From the IMG/VR virus record IMGVR_UViG_3300029264_000349, positions 1-39,711 of that record: DNA of 39,711 bases; one strand, 5' to 3'. The stretch is from a virus. Numbering within the stretch: the stretch's first letter is position 1; the number at the start of each line of letters is the position of its first letter. Positions 7,227-12,620 of this stretch are shown here, one piece after another. The translations under genes were made by a program, and so were the position numbers. The notes under the pieces were generated by a model. The model did no database searches. It had not been told where the DNA came from and saw only the letters and a list, made by a program, of their open reading frames with translations.

Positions 7227-7648
7227 CGTTTATCTCCAGACAAGGGAGTGCCCACAGGCATGGCGTGCATGCTTCTGGGCACTGGAAGGGGGTAAGTGGG
7301 GTGCCCTGCTTTCTATGACGCGATATGCAGGGCCGTACCCGTCGCACGGGCTGCACCTCTTAGCTGGTGCCGCTTGAACCCGCCCGACCGAGAATGCTCG
7401 ATCCGCATAAGCGGGTGATGCAACCAAGGCCTCGAAAGGCCCGCCCGCCGTATTCAATGCCCCGTGCTGGGCTGGCAGGTAACCGGTGTGCACGTTCTGG
7501 CTGGTTACATCTGGAAGGGCTGTCCGGGGCAAACCGGAGGCGCGGAAGAGCTGTGTTGCGCACAACTCCCTACCCGCTAGCCTAATTCCGCGCGATCAAC
7601 TGCGGTTCACAGCCCTTCCAGATGCCCTCTCAGTGAAAGGGCGATGGG
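7227..7648 (-). other. 422-bp stretch without a convincing gene
   Basis: Between the 112-residue and 115-residue protein genes there is no good coding candidate. A minus frame at 7230-7565 (111 codons) is open and could just be a Cys-containing protein, but it has no ribosome-binding site, uneven codon use, and begins inside the structured element. The stretch instead holds nested inverted repeats at 7508-7624, a GTAACC/GGTTAC pair near 7480-7507, and a CCCGT/ACGGG hairpin near 7337-7349. I read it as mainly non-coding and structured. Confidence 0.5.
7508..7624 (-). ncRNA. nested inverted-repeat RNA element, possibly C4-like antisense RNA
   Basis: A perfect 16-bp inverted repeat (7508-7523 CATCTGGAAGGGCTGT and 7609-7624) encloses a second 8-bp inverted repeat (GCGCGGAA 7540-7547 with TTCCGCGC 7586-7593). 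Around the centre, GTTG/CAAC (7555-7558, 7563-7566) can form a small loop. The whole could fold as one long, closed multi-branch RNA in the early-left transcript. C4 antisense RNAs of P1/P7 and many proteobacterial prophages are compact structured RNAs in such operons that silence a downstream gene by pairing near its ribosome-binding site. The C4 label is inference from shape and position only; the inverted repeats are directly seen. Confidence 0.5.
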
Positions 7649-7987
7649 TTACTGTGCGACCCAGAAAGGGTCAAGGTTGATGCTGATCGCGTGGCAGGCG
7701 TTGTTATGCCAAGAGCTGTTCGCGTCATCCTCCCGCTTTCTGTCTTTGCGAAACCGCTTGTCCTGAGCCGCAGCAATCCGCTTTGCTTGCGCAGGGTCTT
7801 TAGGGTTATGCCAGTGCCGCGCAGCTTTTGGGCTGGACCCGATGCGTGCAGGGCGGTATTCGTGTCCGCGTGAACGCGCCTCCCTGTCATAGCCTTGCAA
7901 CTGCCGGGGTATTTCAGGAGCTCCACCAGCAATCCCGGCGCCCAGCATTGCTATCATTCCCGCCATACTTCCCATGCTTGATCTCAT
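7649..7987 (-). CDS. phage protein with hydrophobic N-terminus, unknown function
   Basis: A 112-residue protein from ATG 7987, chosen because AAGGAGAAGG lies just upstream; in-frame codons before it would overlap the LuxR-type gene. Residues 1-22 (MRSSMGSMAGMIAMLGAGIA) are hydrophobic and Gly/Met-rich. The middle is strongly basic (KAARHWHNPKDPAQAKRIAA, then KRFRKDRKRE) and the C-terminus is Asn/His-rich. Similar Lys/Arg-rich small proteins occur in Pseudomonas phages without known function. It follows the LuxR-type gene by 19 bases and is probably co-transcribed. Confidence 0.6.
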   Translation of the reverse strand: MRSSMGSMAGMIAMLGAGIAGGAPEIPRQLQGYDREARSRGHEYRPARIGSSPKAARHWHNPKDPAQAKRIAAAQDKRFRKDRKREDDANSSWHNNACHAISINLDPFWVAQ

Positions 7988-8006
7988 TTCCCTTCTCCTT
8001 CCGTTA

Positions 8007-8381
8007 TCAACAAATCCGAAACACACTCACCACGTCATCACGACGACCGCCGCCCTTTACTCGGACAATGCGGTTACGGGTGACTGGCTGGTGGTCGGGG
8101 GTGGCTTGTACTGCCATCATGCAAATGGCGAGCATGATCAGCAGCGGGGTGATGATTGCGCGCTTCATTGCCTCTGCGACCAGCTGTGCGCGGCTTGAGC
8201 AGCGAAGGTTGCACAGAGACCGGTTCATGTACGTCTTAACCGTGGTGTGCGATAGGCCAAGCACACGGGCCGTCTCTTTGTCCTTGTTGCCGAGCATGCA
8301 GGTGATCAGGCAGCGTATCTGTTGAGCGGTAAGGCCCAAGCCCAAGTGGCCCTGCCAGCCTTGGTGTTCGATAGTTTCCAT
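8007..8381 (-). CDS. LuxR/GerE-type HTH protein with C-terminal membrane segment
   Basis: A 124-residue protein. Residues about 17-72 form a LuxR-type DNA-binding domain: LTAQQIRCL, then GNKDKETARVLGLSHTTVKT with the expected recognition-helix pattern. Residues 75-92 (IITPLLIMLAICMMAVQA) are a strong membrane helix, followed by a basic tail of about 30 residues. There is no receiver or autoinducer domain. GAGGATCAATC before the ATG is the ribosome-binding site. A membrane-tethered DNA-binding domain would be a transcriptional regulator held at the inner membrane, similar in principle to ToxR-like proteins, though the order here is HTH-first and the tail is short. Its targets are unknown. It is the second gene after PL, downstream of acb2. 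Confidence 0.75.
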   Translation of the reverse strand: METIEHQGWQGHLGLGLTAQQIRCLITCMLGNKDKETARVLGLSHTTVKTYMNRSLCNLRCSSRAQLVAEAMKRAIITPLLIMLAICMMAVQATPDHQPVTRNRIVRVKGGGRRDDVVSVFRIC

Positions 8382-8432
8382 GATTGATCCTCGGTTGTTT
8401 CCGATGCCGACTCAGTGAATCGGCATGAGAAA

Positions 8433-8753
8433 TCAAACTCCTGCTGGCTGCGCGACAGCTCGAACCATTGCCATAAGCCCGGTCTGAACGTCAGTCTTGC
8501 CGATGCTCGCCCAGCGCAGCGGTTCAGCGTTATGGAAGCGGATAAGCTCACGCTTAGCGATCGCCTGAGTGTCGCTATCCTCTGCATTGTCGATAGCGTT
8601 ATACAAGCCGATCTCTGACTTCTTCAGGCTATTGACCAGCTCGCCCTGCAATTCCAGCAACTCGGCGCCTTTTTCCTTGATGCGATTCATCAGGTCCACT
8701 TCTTCCTGAGTCAGCTCGCGATAGCCTTTAATCTTGCGGTGTTGGTTTTCCAT
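8433..8753 (-). CDS. acb2: Acb2-family anti-CBASS cyclic-nucleotide sponge
   Basis: A 106-residue protein from ATG 8753, chosen because AGGAACAAACG precedes it and because homologues begin at this Met; the in-frame extension to 8876 looks non-coding. The N-terminus [28 protein letters not shown] is the Acb2/Tad1-type helical hairpin. Tyr11 and Lys26, reported as essential for binding 3',3'-cGAMP in Acb2 of Pseudomonas phage PaMx33, are at exactly these positions. Near the C-terminus [27 protein letters not shown] matches the conserved W-s-gkTdlQ-g-malvRava-P segment. Acb2 assembles as a hexamer and sequesters cyclic di- and trinucleotides, blocking activation of CBASS effectors. Being first behind PL fits immediate-early defence suppression. 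Confidence 0.88.
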   Translation of the reverse strand: [106 protein letters not shown]

Positions 8754-8781
8754 CGTTTGTTCCTGCGTTGTGGGTTTCCCG

Positions 8782-8805
8782 ATGTACCCGGTCGCCCAGG
8801 TACAT
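8782..8805 (-). repeat. 10-bp stem with GCGA tetraloop upstream of acb2
   Basis: In minus-strand RNA, AUGUACCUGG pairs with CCGGGUACAU over ten positions (one U-G wobble) closed by GCGA, a GNRA-type tetraloop. The stem ends 28 bases before the acb2 start codon, so it does not cover the ribosome-binding site directly. It could be a protein-binding RNA element or an mRNA stabiliser. Its ends also carry the ATGTAC half-site seen in the phage operators, although the half-sites are too far apart to form one. Confidence 0.5.
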
Positions 8806-9075
8806 GAGGAAATCTGTCTATCTGCCTCCGTTGTTCGCCACGGTGGGCTGGGCGGGTATTTCCAAAATGGAAACAACCAGTCTCCATCACGCTTTCTTGC
8901 TGGATTCGTATCTCAAGTCTGCGCCCCTGGATACTGTTCAGGGCACTGCCGACTAGCCTGCGTGACTTCGCGTGACTGCGTATGGAGTCACGGCCAGTTC
9001 CAGAGCTGGCATGAAAGGTGAAGTTTGTAGTGCGCTCTGTACCCGTTAGGGGATCACCTTGCGCAGATCCTGATG

Positions 9076-9087
9076 TGTTAAAGAACG
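9076..9087 (-). promoter_or_regulatory. boxA-like antitermination element
   Basis: On the minus strand CGTTCTTTAACA matches 10 of 12 positions of the rRNA-type boxA TGCTCTTTAACA. It lies about 35 bases into the predicted PL transcript and is followed by a possible GGATC/GATCC stem-loop. This boxA-then-hairpin order is that of lambda-type nut sites. No N-like gene is recognised, so the assignment is tentative. Confidence 0.4.
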
Positions 9088-9128
9088 GCGGGTCGAGCCC
9101 TGGGCCGTTTGTTGCTGGCTTGGGAGTA

Positions 9129-9157
9129 AATATGAACTACAGGTACAAAGTAGTCAA
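9129..9157 (-). promoter_or_regulatory. early-left promoter PL
   Basis: The minus strand reads TTGACT (9152-9157), 17 bases, then CATATT (9129-9134). This is a good sigma-70 promoter pointing toward acb2 and the early-left operon, with transcription expected to begin near 9122. Two 17-bp operator-like sequences lie over the -35 and the spacer/-10, as in phage promoters under repressor control. Confidence 0.7.
9132..9148. promoter_or_regulatory. operator OL1
   Basis: ATGAACTACAGGTACAA is an imperfect palindrome (ATGAAC-N5-GTACAA) overlapping the -10 and spacer of PL. It is closely related to the sites at 11427-11443 and 11370-11386 beside the repressor gene. The centre lies 24 bp from that of OL2. 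Confidence 0.65.
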
Positions 9158-9172
9158 GAACCAAAAGTACAT
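9156..9172. promoter_or_regulatory. operator OL2
   Basis: The minus strand reads ATGTACTTTTGGTTCTT, nearly the same as ATGTACTTTCAGTTCCG at 11403-11419. It overlaps the -35 of PL. Its centre-to-centre distance of 24 bp from OL1 equals that of the corresponding pair at PR. Confidence 0.65.
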
Positions 9173-9201
9173 ATTTTTTATAAAGGCCGACGAGCGGACA
9201 C

Positions 9202-9223
9202 AAAAAAACCCGCACAAGGCGGG
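9202..9223 (-). terminator. intrinsic terminator, second of a tandem pair
   Basis: Minus-strand CCCGC-cttgt-GCGGG followed by seven T. It stands behind the terminator at 9238-9260 and backs up termination of the toxin/antitoxin/DUF6941 transcript before PL. Confidence 0.75.
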
Positions 9224-9237
9224 CTGGGGGAGGGTAC

Positions 9238-9260
9238 AAAAAAGCCCGCGCGGGGCGGGC
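9238..9260 (-). terminator. intrinsic terminator of the toxin-antitoxin/DUF6941 operon
   Basis: Minus-strand GCCCGC-cccgc-GCGGGC followed by six T, beginning 24 bases after the DUF6941 stop codon. This is a strong rho-independent terminator that would isolate the cargo cassette from the early-left operon. Confidence 0.85.
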
Positions 9261-9284
9261 TTGTTACACTTGAGAGAAATAGCC

Positions 9285-9710
9285 TTACGAAATTTCTTGC
9301 TTAAGGATTTTTAGCGGCATCGCCTTAAGCTCTCCTTCCTCAGTTGTGACCTTGATCTTTATCTCGCCCGGCTCGCTCAAAACGAGTGGCGAAAATACAA
9401 AATCGAAAATCATATTGTGCCACGGGTCTTGGTCGCCTTCGAGGCCTTGGCTTGGTGGCTGCTCTATCTCAGTCTCAGACAGCTTTGGCTCAGCTAAAAT
9501 ATTCTCGTTAAGAGAGATCTGTATTGTTAAGTGCTTGAATGGCCTGCTTAATGGCGTGACAAGATATAACCTTAGACACAGCCTCGGAAGTGTGGCCGGC
9601 AACTCTCCAATGAGCAAAGAGTCTCCATAAACGCCCACGAATGTCGTTTTACCGCTGGTTTCCGCCCTAAGATCGTCGCAATAAACAGCGTGTGCGTACC
9701 TTTCTTGCAT
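9285..9710 (-). CDS. DUF6941-family protein
   Basis: A 141-residue protein whose start (MQERYAHAVYCDDLRAETSG, then KTTFVGVYGDSLLIGELPATLP) matches the DUF6941 pattern of a short CDD(I/L)R segment followed by a beta-rich domain. Function is unknown for the family. GAGGCCTAAAA lies before the ATG and overlaps the end of the antitoxin gene, only 2 bases away, so the two are co-translated. Base composition is visibly more A+T-rich than the neighbouring phage genes, which suggests a separately acquired cassette. It is followed by two tandem terminators. Confidence 0.7.
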   Translation of the reverse strand: MQERYAHAVYCDDLRAETSGKTTFVGVYGDSLLIGELPATLPRLCLRLYLVTPLSRPFKHLTIQISLNENILAEPKLSETEIEQPPSQGLEGDQDPWHNMIFDFVFSPLVLSEPGEIKIKVTTEEGELKAMPLKILKQEIS

Positions 9711-9712
9711 TT

Positions 9713-10186
9713 TTAGGCCTCAATCTTTGCGCCGTCAGCCAAGGCCGCGACGAGACTAATATCAACACCCAGGGCAGCACTCAGCTTAACCCCTGTTTTG
9801 AGCATGATTGTTTCCGGTCGCTTCTCAATCCGAGCGATATGAGATTGGCTAGTACCAATAGCTTTTGCAAGATCAGCTTGCGAAAGACCTTTTTTCAGCC
9901 TAAGCGTTTTAAGGCTGATCTCTCCGTCGTAAAGCTCTTGTCCGAACGTTTTACGTGCAGCCTTTAGAGACTGAGAAAAAGACGGATCATTGGAAGTGAG
10001 TTCAGCAATGAAGCTATCAATATCTGAGGCACCATCCGCTGAGCACTCGGTTGCTGTCCGCTCAGGAAAGTAGAGGACATTACCTTTGCGCGGAGTTACG
10101 GCCTCAGAAAAGTTGCCCGAACGGCTAGCAGCATAAATCCTCGTATTCTGCGAGGATTCTCTTGGAAATTGGGTGGTTTGAGTCAT
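9713..10186 (-). CDS. XRE/HigA-type antitoxin
   Basis: A 157-residue protein with an extended N-terminal region and a C-terminal XRE helix-turn-helix: ISLKTLRLKKGLSQADLAKAIGTSQSHIARIE at about 93-124. The preceding FSQSLKAARKTFGQELYDGE fits antitoxins of HigBA-like pairs. ATG 10186 lies 62 bases inside the toxin gene; no later good start exists. An in-frame ATG at 10255 is less likely because it overlaps the toxin far more. The order toxin then antitoxin is the HigBA arrangement. The protein should neutralise the toxin and repress the shared promoter. Confidence 0.72.
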   Translation of the reverse strand: MTQTTQFPRESSQNTRIYAASRSGNFSEAVTPRKGNVLYFPERTATECSADGASDIDSFIAELTSNDPSFSQSLKAARKTFGQELYDGEISLKTLRLKKGLSQADLAKAIGTSQSHIARIEKRPETIMLKTGVKLSAALGVDISLVAALADGAKIEA

Positions 10187-10526
10187 AGTTAAAATCTCTG
10201 TCGACGATCCCAAGCACGTAATAAGCGTGCTCTGTTGGTGAGTATCCGTACACAATTCTATAGCTCGTCAAACTATCTTCTAGAATTCTCAACCGCCAAA
10301 GGTTTTTACCCTTTCGGTAGTGTTCCCACCAATGCTTTACCTCGTAATCCAGCTCAGCTATCGGTAGCACGTCTATCAAGTCATGGATTGTTAGGGAGTC
10401 CAAAACCTCTTGATCACCCTTTATCTCTTGAAGAATTACCAAGAGAAGCGCAGCAGCACCTTCATCAAGCGACTTAAGCTTTACAATGTCTATTTTTGCG
10501 CCAGGGGATATATTCAGGGCAAACAT
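10125..10526 (-). CDS. RelE/HigB-superfamily toxin-like protein
   Basis: A 133-residue protein with features of type II RelE/ParE-fold toxins: LTIHDLIDV near 45-53, WWEHYRKGKNLWRLRI near 66-81, YRIVYGY near 88-94 and YYVLGIVDRDFNYD near 101-114. Proteins of this subtype are usually mRNA-cleaving HigB-like toxins. The catalytic residues are not firmly identifiable. The antitoxin gene overlaps its 3' end by 62 bases. The ATG lies within a near-perfect -10 sequence, which raises a question about transcript start or leaderless translation. Confidence 0.72.
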   Translation of the reverse strand: MFALNISPGAKIDIVKLKSLDEGAAALLLVILQEIKGDQEVLDSLTIHDLIDVLPIAELDYEVKHWWEHYRKGKNLWRLRILEDSLTSYRIVYGYSPTEHAYYVLGIVDRDFNYDSNHPISKRILAEYEDLCC

Positions 10527-10552
10527 TATACCTTCCGAGGTATTAAGGTCAA
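10525..10552 (-). promoter_or_regulatory. toxin-antitoxin promoter with embedded operator
   Basis: The minus strand reads TTGACC (10547-10552), 16 bases, TATAAT (10525-10530). The spacer is almost filled by a palindrome, ATACCT-tccg-AGGTAT (10528-10543), ideally placed for binding by the antitoxin. The last two bases of the -10 are the first two bases of the toxin ATG. Confidence 0.6.
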
Positions 10553-10631
10553 CTTGATCCAGACCTTGCGAGCGTCAGAAACGCAGTTATTAAGTTCACA
10601 TCTACCACCGCCCGGCCAGCTAAGGGGAGGG

Positions 10632-11378
10632 TTACAACTTCCGCGCATTCCAAGCCAGCACGGCGCGGGCGTGAACCACCACGTCCGCAATCTCGACCTT
10701 GAACGGGTCATGCTCGCGGTTATCCGATATGACCTTGAAGTGCGTCTTGCTCTCTTTCTGCAATCGCTTGATGTAGACCAGGTTGTCCCAGGTGAAGACG
10801 TACACCCCGTCACCCGTAAAGCTGGTTATACCTCGATCCACAAATACAGGTTCGCCGTGGTTAATAGTCCCGGCCATGCTCTGCCCCCAGCCGGTAATGA
10901 TGGCTAGGTTAGCGGGGCTGGTGTAGCTGATGCCCAGCAAGTCCAAGTGAGACTTGTGCATGGTTACGTGGCGGATGATCTCGACGTAATCATTTGGCAG
11001 CTGACCACTACCCATTGCGCCGCGCACATCATATTGGGGGATCGACAGCTCACCGCTTTGCAGGTCCTTCTTGGAGAAATCAGCACTTATCACGTTGCTC
11101 TCCCTTTTCTCATTTCCGTCATCCGATGACCCCGACGTCATGCCGCCTTCGCCGTATTGGAGCCATTCAATCCGGACTCCGAGCGATTGCGATACGGACA
11201 GCATATTTGATCTGCCGGGCATTGATTCGCCATTTAGCCACTTGCTTGCAGCCTTGTCGGTAGTGCCGGCAATTTTAGCTAGGCGAGTACCTGCGCCCCA
11301 TTCCGCAATACCTGCGTGGGTTAGGGCTTTCTTGAGGCGCTTAACAAACGCCTCTCTTAATTTATCTGCTTGAACCAT
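10632..11378 (-). CDS. CI-like phage repressor (HTH plus S24 peptidase-like domain)
   Basis: A 248-residue protein if started at ATG 11378. Residues about 8-72 form an HTH (TRLAKIAGTTDKAASKWLNG at 31-50), and 115-248 form a LexA/CI-like C-terminal domain. GWGQSMAGTI (Ser167) and YIKRL (Lys204) fit the Ser-Lys dyad. No Ala-Gly cleavage site is visible in the linker, so RecA-stimulated self-cleavage is uncertain. The start is chosen because a TGTAAT -10 (11388-11393) ends 9 bases before this ATG, giving an almost leaderless mRNA as for lambda cI. ATG 11423 (15 codons more) is the alternative but would place coding sequence over an operator. It maintains lysogeny by binding OL and OR. Confidence 0.88.
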   Translation of the reverse strand: MVQADKLREAFVKRLKKALTHAGIAEWGAGTRLAKIAGTTDKAASKWLNGESMPGRSNMLSVSQSLGVRIEWLQYGEGGMTSGSSDDGNEKRESNVISADFSKKDLQSGELSIPQYDVRGAMGSGQLPNDYVEIIRHVTMHKSHLDLLGISYTSPANLAIITGWGQSMAGTINHGEPVFVDRGITSFTGDGVYVFTWDNLVYIKRLQKESKTHFKVISDNREHDPFKVEIADVVVHARAVLAWNARKL

Positions 11379-11386
11379 AGGTTCAG
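11370..11386. promoter_or_regulatory. operator OR3 over the repressor start
   Basis: TTGAACCATAGGTTCAG contains the perfect 15-bp palindrome TGAACCATAGGTTCA (11371-11385) and fits the TGAAC-N5-GTTCA operator form. It covers the proposed repressor start codon and transcription start, so occupancy would shut off repressor synthesis like lambda OR3. Its centre is 33 bp from that of the next site rather than 24. Confidence 0.5.
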
Positions 11387-11387
11387 C

Positions 11388-11416
11388 ATTACACGCGCTT
11401 GCATGTACTTTCAGTT
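11388..11416 (-). promoter_or_regulatory. repressor maintenance promoter PRM
   Basis: The minus strand has TGTAAT at 11388-11393 (5 of 6 to consensus). Seventeen bases upstream is a poor -35, AACTGA at 11411-11416, overlapping the operator at 11403-11419. A weak -35 covered by an operator is what an activator-dependent PRM looks like. Confidence 0.5.
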
Positions 11417-11426
11417 CCGACATAAT
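11399..11426 (+). promoter_or_regulatory. early-right promoter PR
   Basis: TTGCAT (11399-11404), 16 bases, CATAAT (11421-11426). Transcription should begin near 11433 and read cro and the replication genes. The spacer is covered by one operator and the start region by another. Confidence 0.6.
11403..11419. promoter_or_regulatory. operator OR2
   Basis: ATGTACTTTCAGTTCCG lies between the -35 and -10 of PR and over the -35 of PRM. It matches OL2 at most positions. Its centre is 24 bp from that of OR1. Confidence 0.65.
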
Positions 11427-11443
11427 ATGTACCCTGAGTTCAT
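11427..11443. promoter_or_regulatory. operator OR1
   Basis: ATGTACCCTGAGTTCAT is an imperfect palindrome (ATGTAC-N5-GTTCAT) over the PR start site. On the other strand it reads ATGAACTCAGGGTACAT, close to OL1 (ATGAACTACAGGTACAA). Confidence 0.7.
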
Positions 11444-11461
11444 ATTTCAGGAACGGCAAAA

Positions 11462-11692
11462 ATGACCGCTCTAAAGCAAGCAATCAAAAAGGCAGGCGGC
11501 CCAGCAAAGGCCGCAGAAGTATGTGGGATCAGCTCGCGAGCCGTTTACAAGTGGCTCTCTAGCGGGTGCCTGCCGCGCACTGAATACACCGGGGAAACGC
11601 GTTATGCGCATCAGCTGGCGAACGCCTCGGAGGGCGCTTTCTCTGCTGAATGGCTACTTGCCGAAGCGTCACCAAGCAGGTCAGCCGCATGA
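11462..11692 (+). CDS. Cro/YdaS-like HTH regulator
   Basis: A 76-residue protein: MTALKQAIKKAGGPAKAAEV and then CGISSRAVYKWLSSGCLPR. This is the YdaS/Cro-type helix-turn-helix found opposite phage repressors. AGGA at 11449-11452 is the ribosome-binding site. It is divergent from the repressor gene and the first gene read from PR, so it should antagonise repressor synthesis and promote lytic growth. The C-terminal half is Ala/Glu-rich and may dimerise. Confidence 0.85.
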   Translation: MTALKQAIKKAGGPAKAAEVCGISSRAVYKWLSSGCLPRTEYTGETRYAHQLANASEGAFSAEWLLAEASPSRSAA

Positions 11693-11800
11693 CTCCCACA
11701 CCCCAAAGTATCCGCCAATCGTCAACCGTCCATAAGTCTGTTGGTGGTGCTGGGTGGCTGTCCAGTAGTGGGCGGTAGTGGGCGGGGCTGAATTTTGGGC

Positions 11801-11830
11801 AAAGAAAAGCCCGGTGAATCAGACCGGGCT
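11801..11830 (-). terminator. hairpin after cro, with T-run on the minus strand
   Basis: AGCCCGGT (11808-11815) and ACCGGGCT (11823-11830) form a perfect 8-bp stem with a 7-base loop. The T-rich run lies on the minus-strand side, so it would stop leftward transcription toward the repressor region. On the plus strand it is a strong hairpin without a U-tract and could attenuate PR transcription. Confidence 0.55.
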
Positions 11831-11861
11831 CGGGTAGTACCAATAACTGAGGCAACTTTAG

Positions 11862-12620
11862 ATGAATCAGATAATTGAAGCAAGTGCATCCCAAGACCGG
11901 GTAACGATGAGTAGCCGAGATATTGCGGGTCTGGTCGAGAAGCGACACGACCATGTAAAGCGTGATATCGAAAACATGCTTTCGCAGCTCGGTAAAGATA
12001 TCCCCAGTTTTGGGGGCATCTATTTGGACTCAAGGAGCCGTGAGCAAGTCGAATATCACCTCGATCGCGAGCTAACCGAAACCCTGATAACCGGTTACAG
12101 CATTGCATTGCGTCACAAGGTTATTGTTCGGCTGCATGAGCTGGAGTCGCGCAACGCCGTCACGCTACCTCAGTCATTCGCAGAGTCTTTGCGGCTCGCT
12201 GCCGACCTGGCGGAAAAGAACGACCAGCTACAGCTTGAGAATAAGCAGCAATCAACAAAGATCGCCTCACTTGAAAGCCTGTTCAAAGAGGGCATGACCG
12301 CCACCCAGTACTGCAAGGCACTGAACGGCGTGAACGTGATGGCAGTAAACGCCTACCTCTTCGGTCGTCACTGGCTGTTCAACGAAAGCAAGACCAGCAC
12401 TCGCTGGCGTGTGGCTTGCTATGCCCGCGACACCTACATGACCGAACACCAGCAGCAAATCACCCCGCATGGCGCAGAGCCGTTCATCCAGTACACGCCT
12501 GTCTTGCTCAAGAAAGGGGCTGCGCGCCTGCATGAGCTTTATCTGGCTGGCGAGTTACCCATGAAGAAGACGTGGGATGGCTCCTACACCCACATCAAGC
12601 AAGAAAGGAGTGCCGCGTAA
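11862..12620 (+). CDS. Rha-family regulator with KilAC/ANT C-terminal domain
   Basis: A 252-residue two-domain phage regulator. Residues about 15-95 match the Rha (pRha) domain: MSSRDIAGLVEKRHDHVKRD, then VEYHLDRELTETLITGYS and RHKVIVRLHELE. A Gln/Glu-rich helical linker (about 115-140) leads to a KilAC/ANT-type domain (MTATQYCKALNGVNVMAVNA, then LFNESKTSTRW) common in antirepressors. Such proteins interfere with repressors or early gene control; Rha itself affects growth in hosts lacking IHF. The ATG of the replication gene overlaps its stop as TAATG. It is the first gene beyond cro. Confidence 0.85.
   Translation: MNQIIEASASQDRVTMSSRDIAGLVEKRHDHVKRDIENMLSQLGKDIPSFGGIYLDSRSREQVEYHLDRELTETLITGYSIALRHKVIVRLHELESRNAVTLPQSFAESLRLAADLAEKNDQLQLENKQQSTKIASLESLFKEGMTATQYCKALNGVNVMAVNAYLFGRHWLFNESKTSTRWRVACYARDTYMTEHQQQITPHGAEPFIQYTPVLLKKGAARLHELYLAGELPMKKTWDGSYTHIKQERSAA

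Larger units (their letters stand above)
8754..9122 (-). other. long structured 5' leader of the early-left transcript
   Basis: From the predicted start of transcription near 9122 to acb2 there are about 370 bases with no convincing gene. The stretch is rich in secondary structure on the minus strand: a hairpin at 8971-8992 (CGTGACT/AGTCACG, with a further CGTGACT copy at 8961-8967), TTTCCA/TGGAAA at 8857-8871, and a long stem at 8782-8805. A boxA-like motif lies at 9076-9087. Such leaders are typical of phage early operons under antitermination control (inference). Confidence 0.5.

Noticed and set aside
7230-7565. Minus-strand frame of 111 codons with several Cys
   Set aside because: No ribosome-binding site, irregular codon use, and it starts within the nested inverted repeats; kept only as a remark in the region entry.
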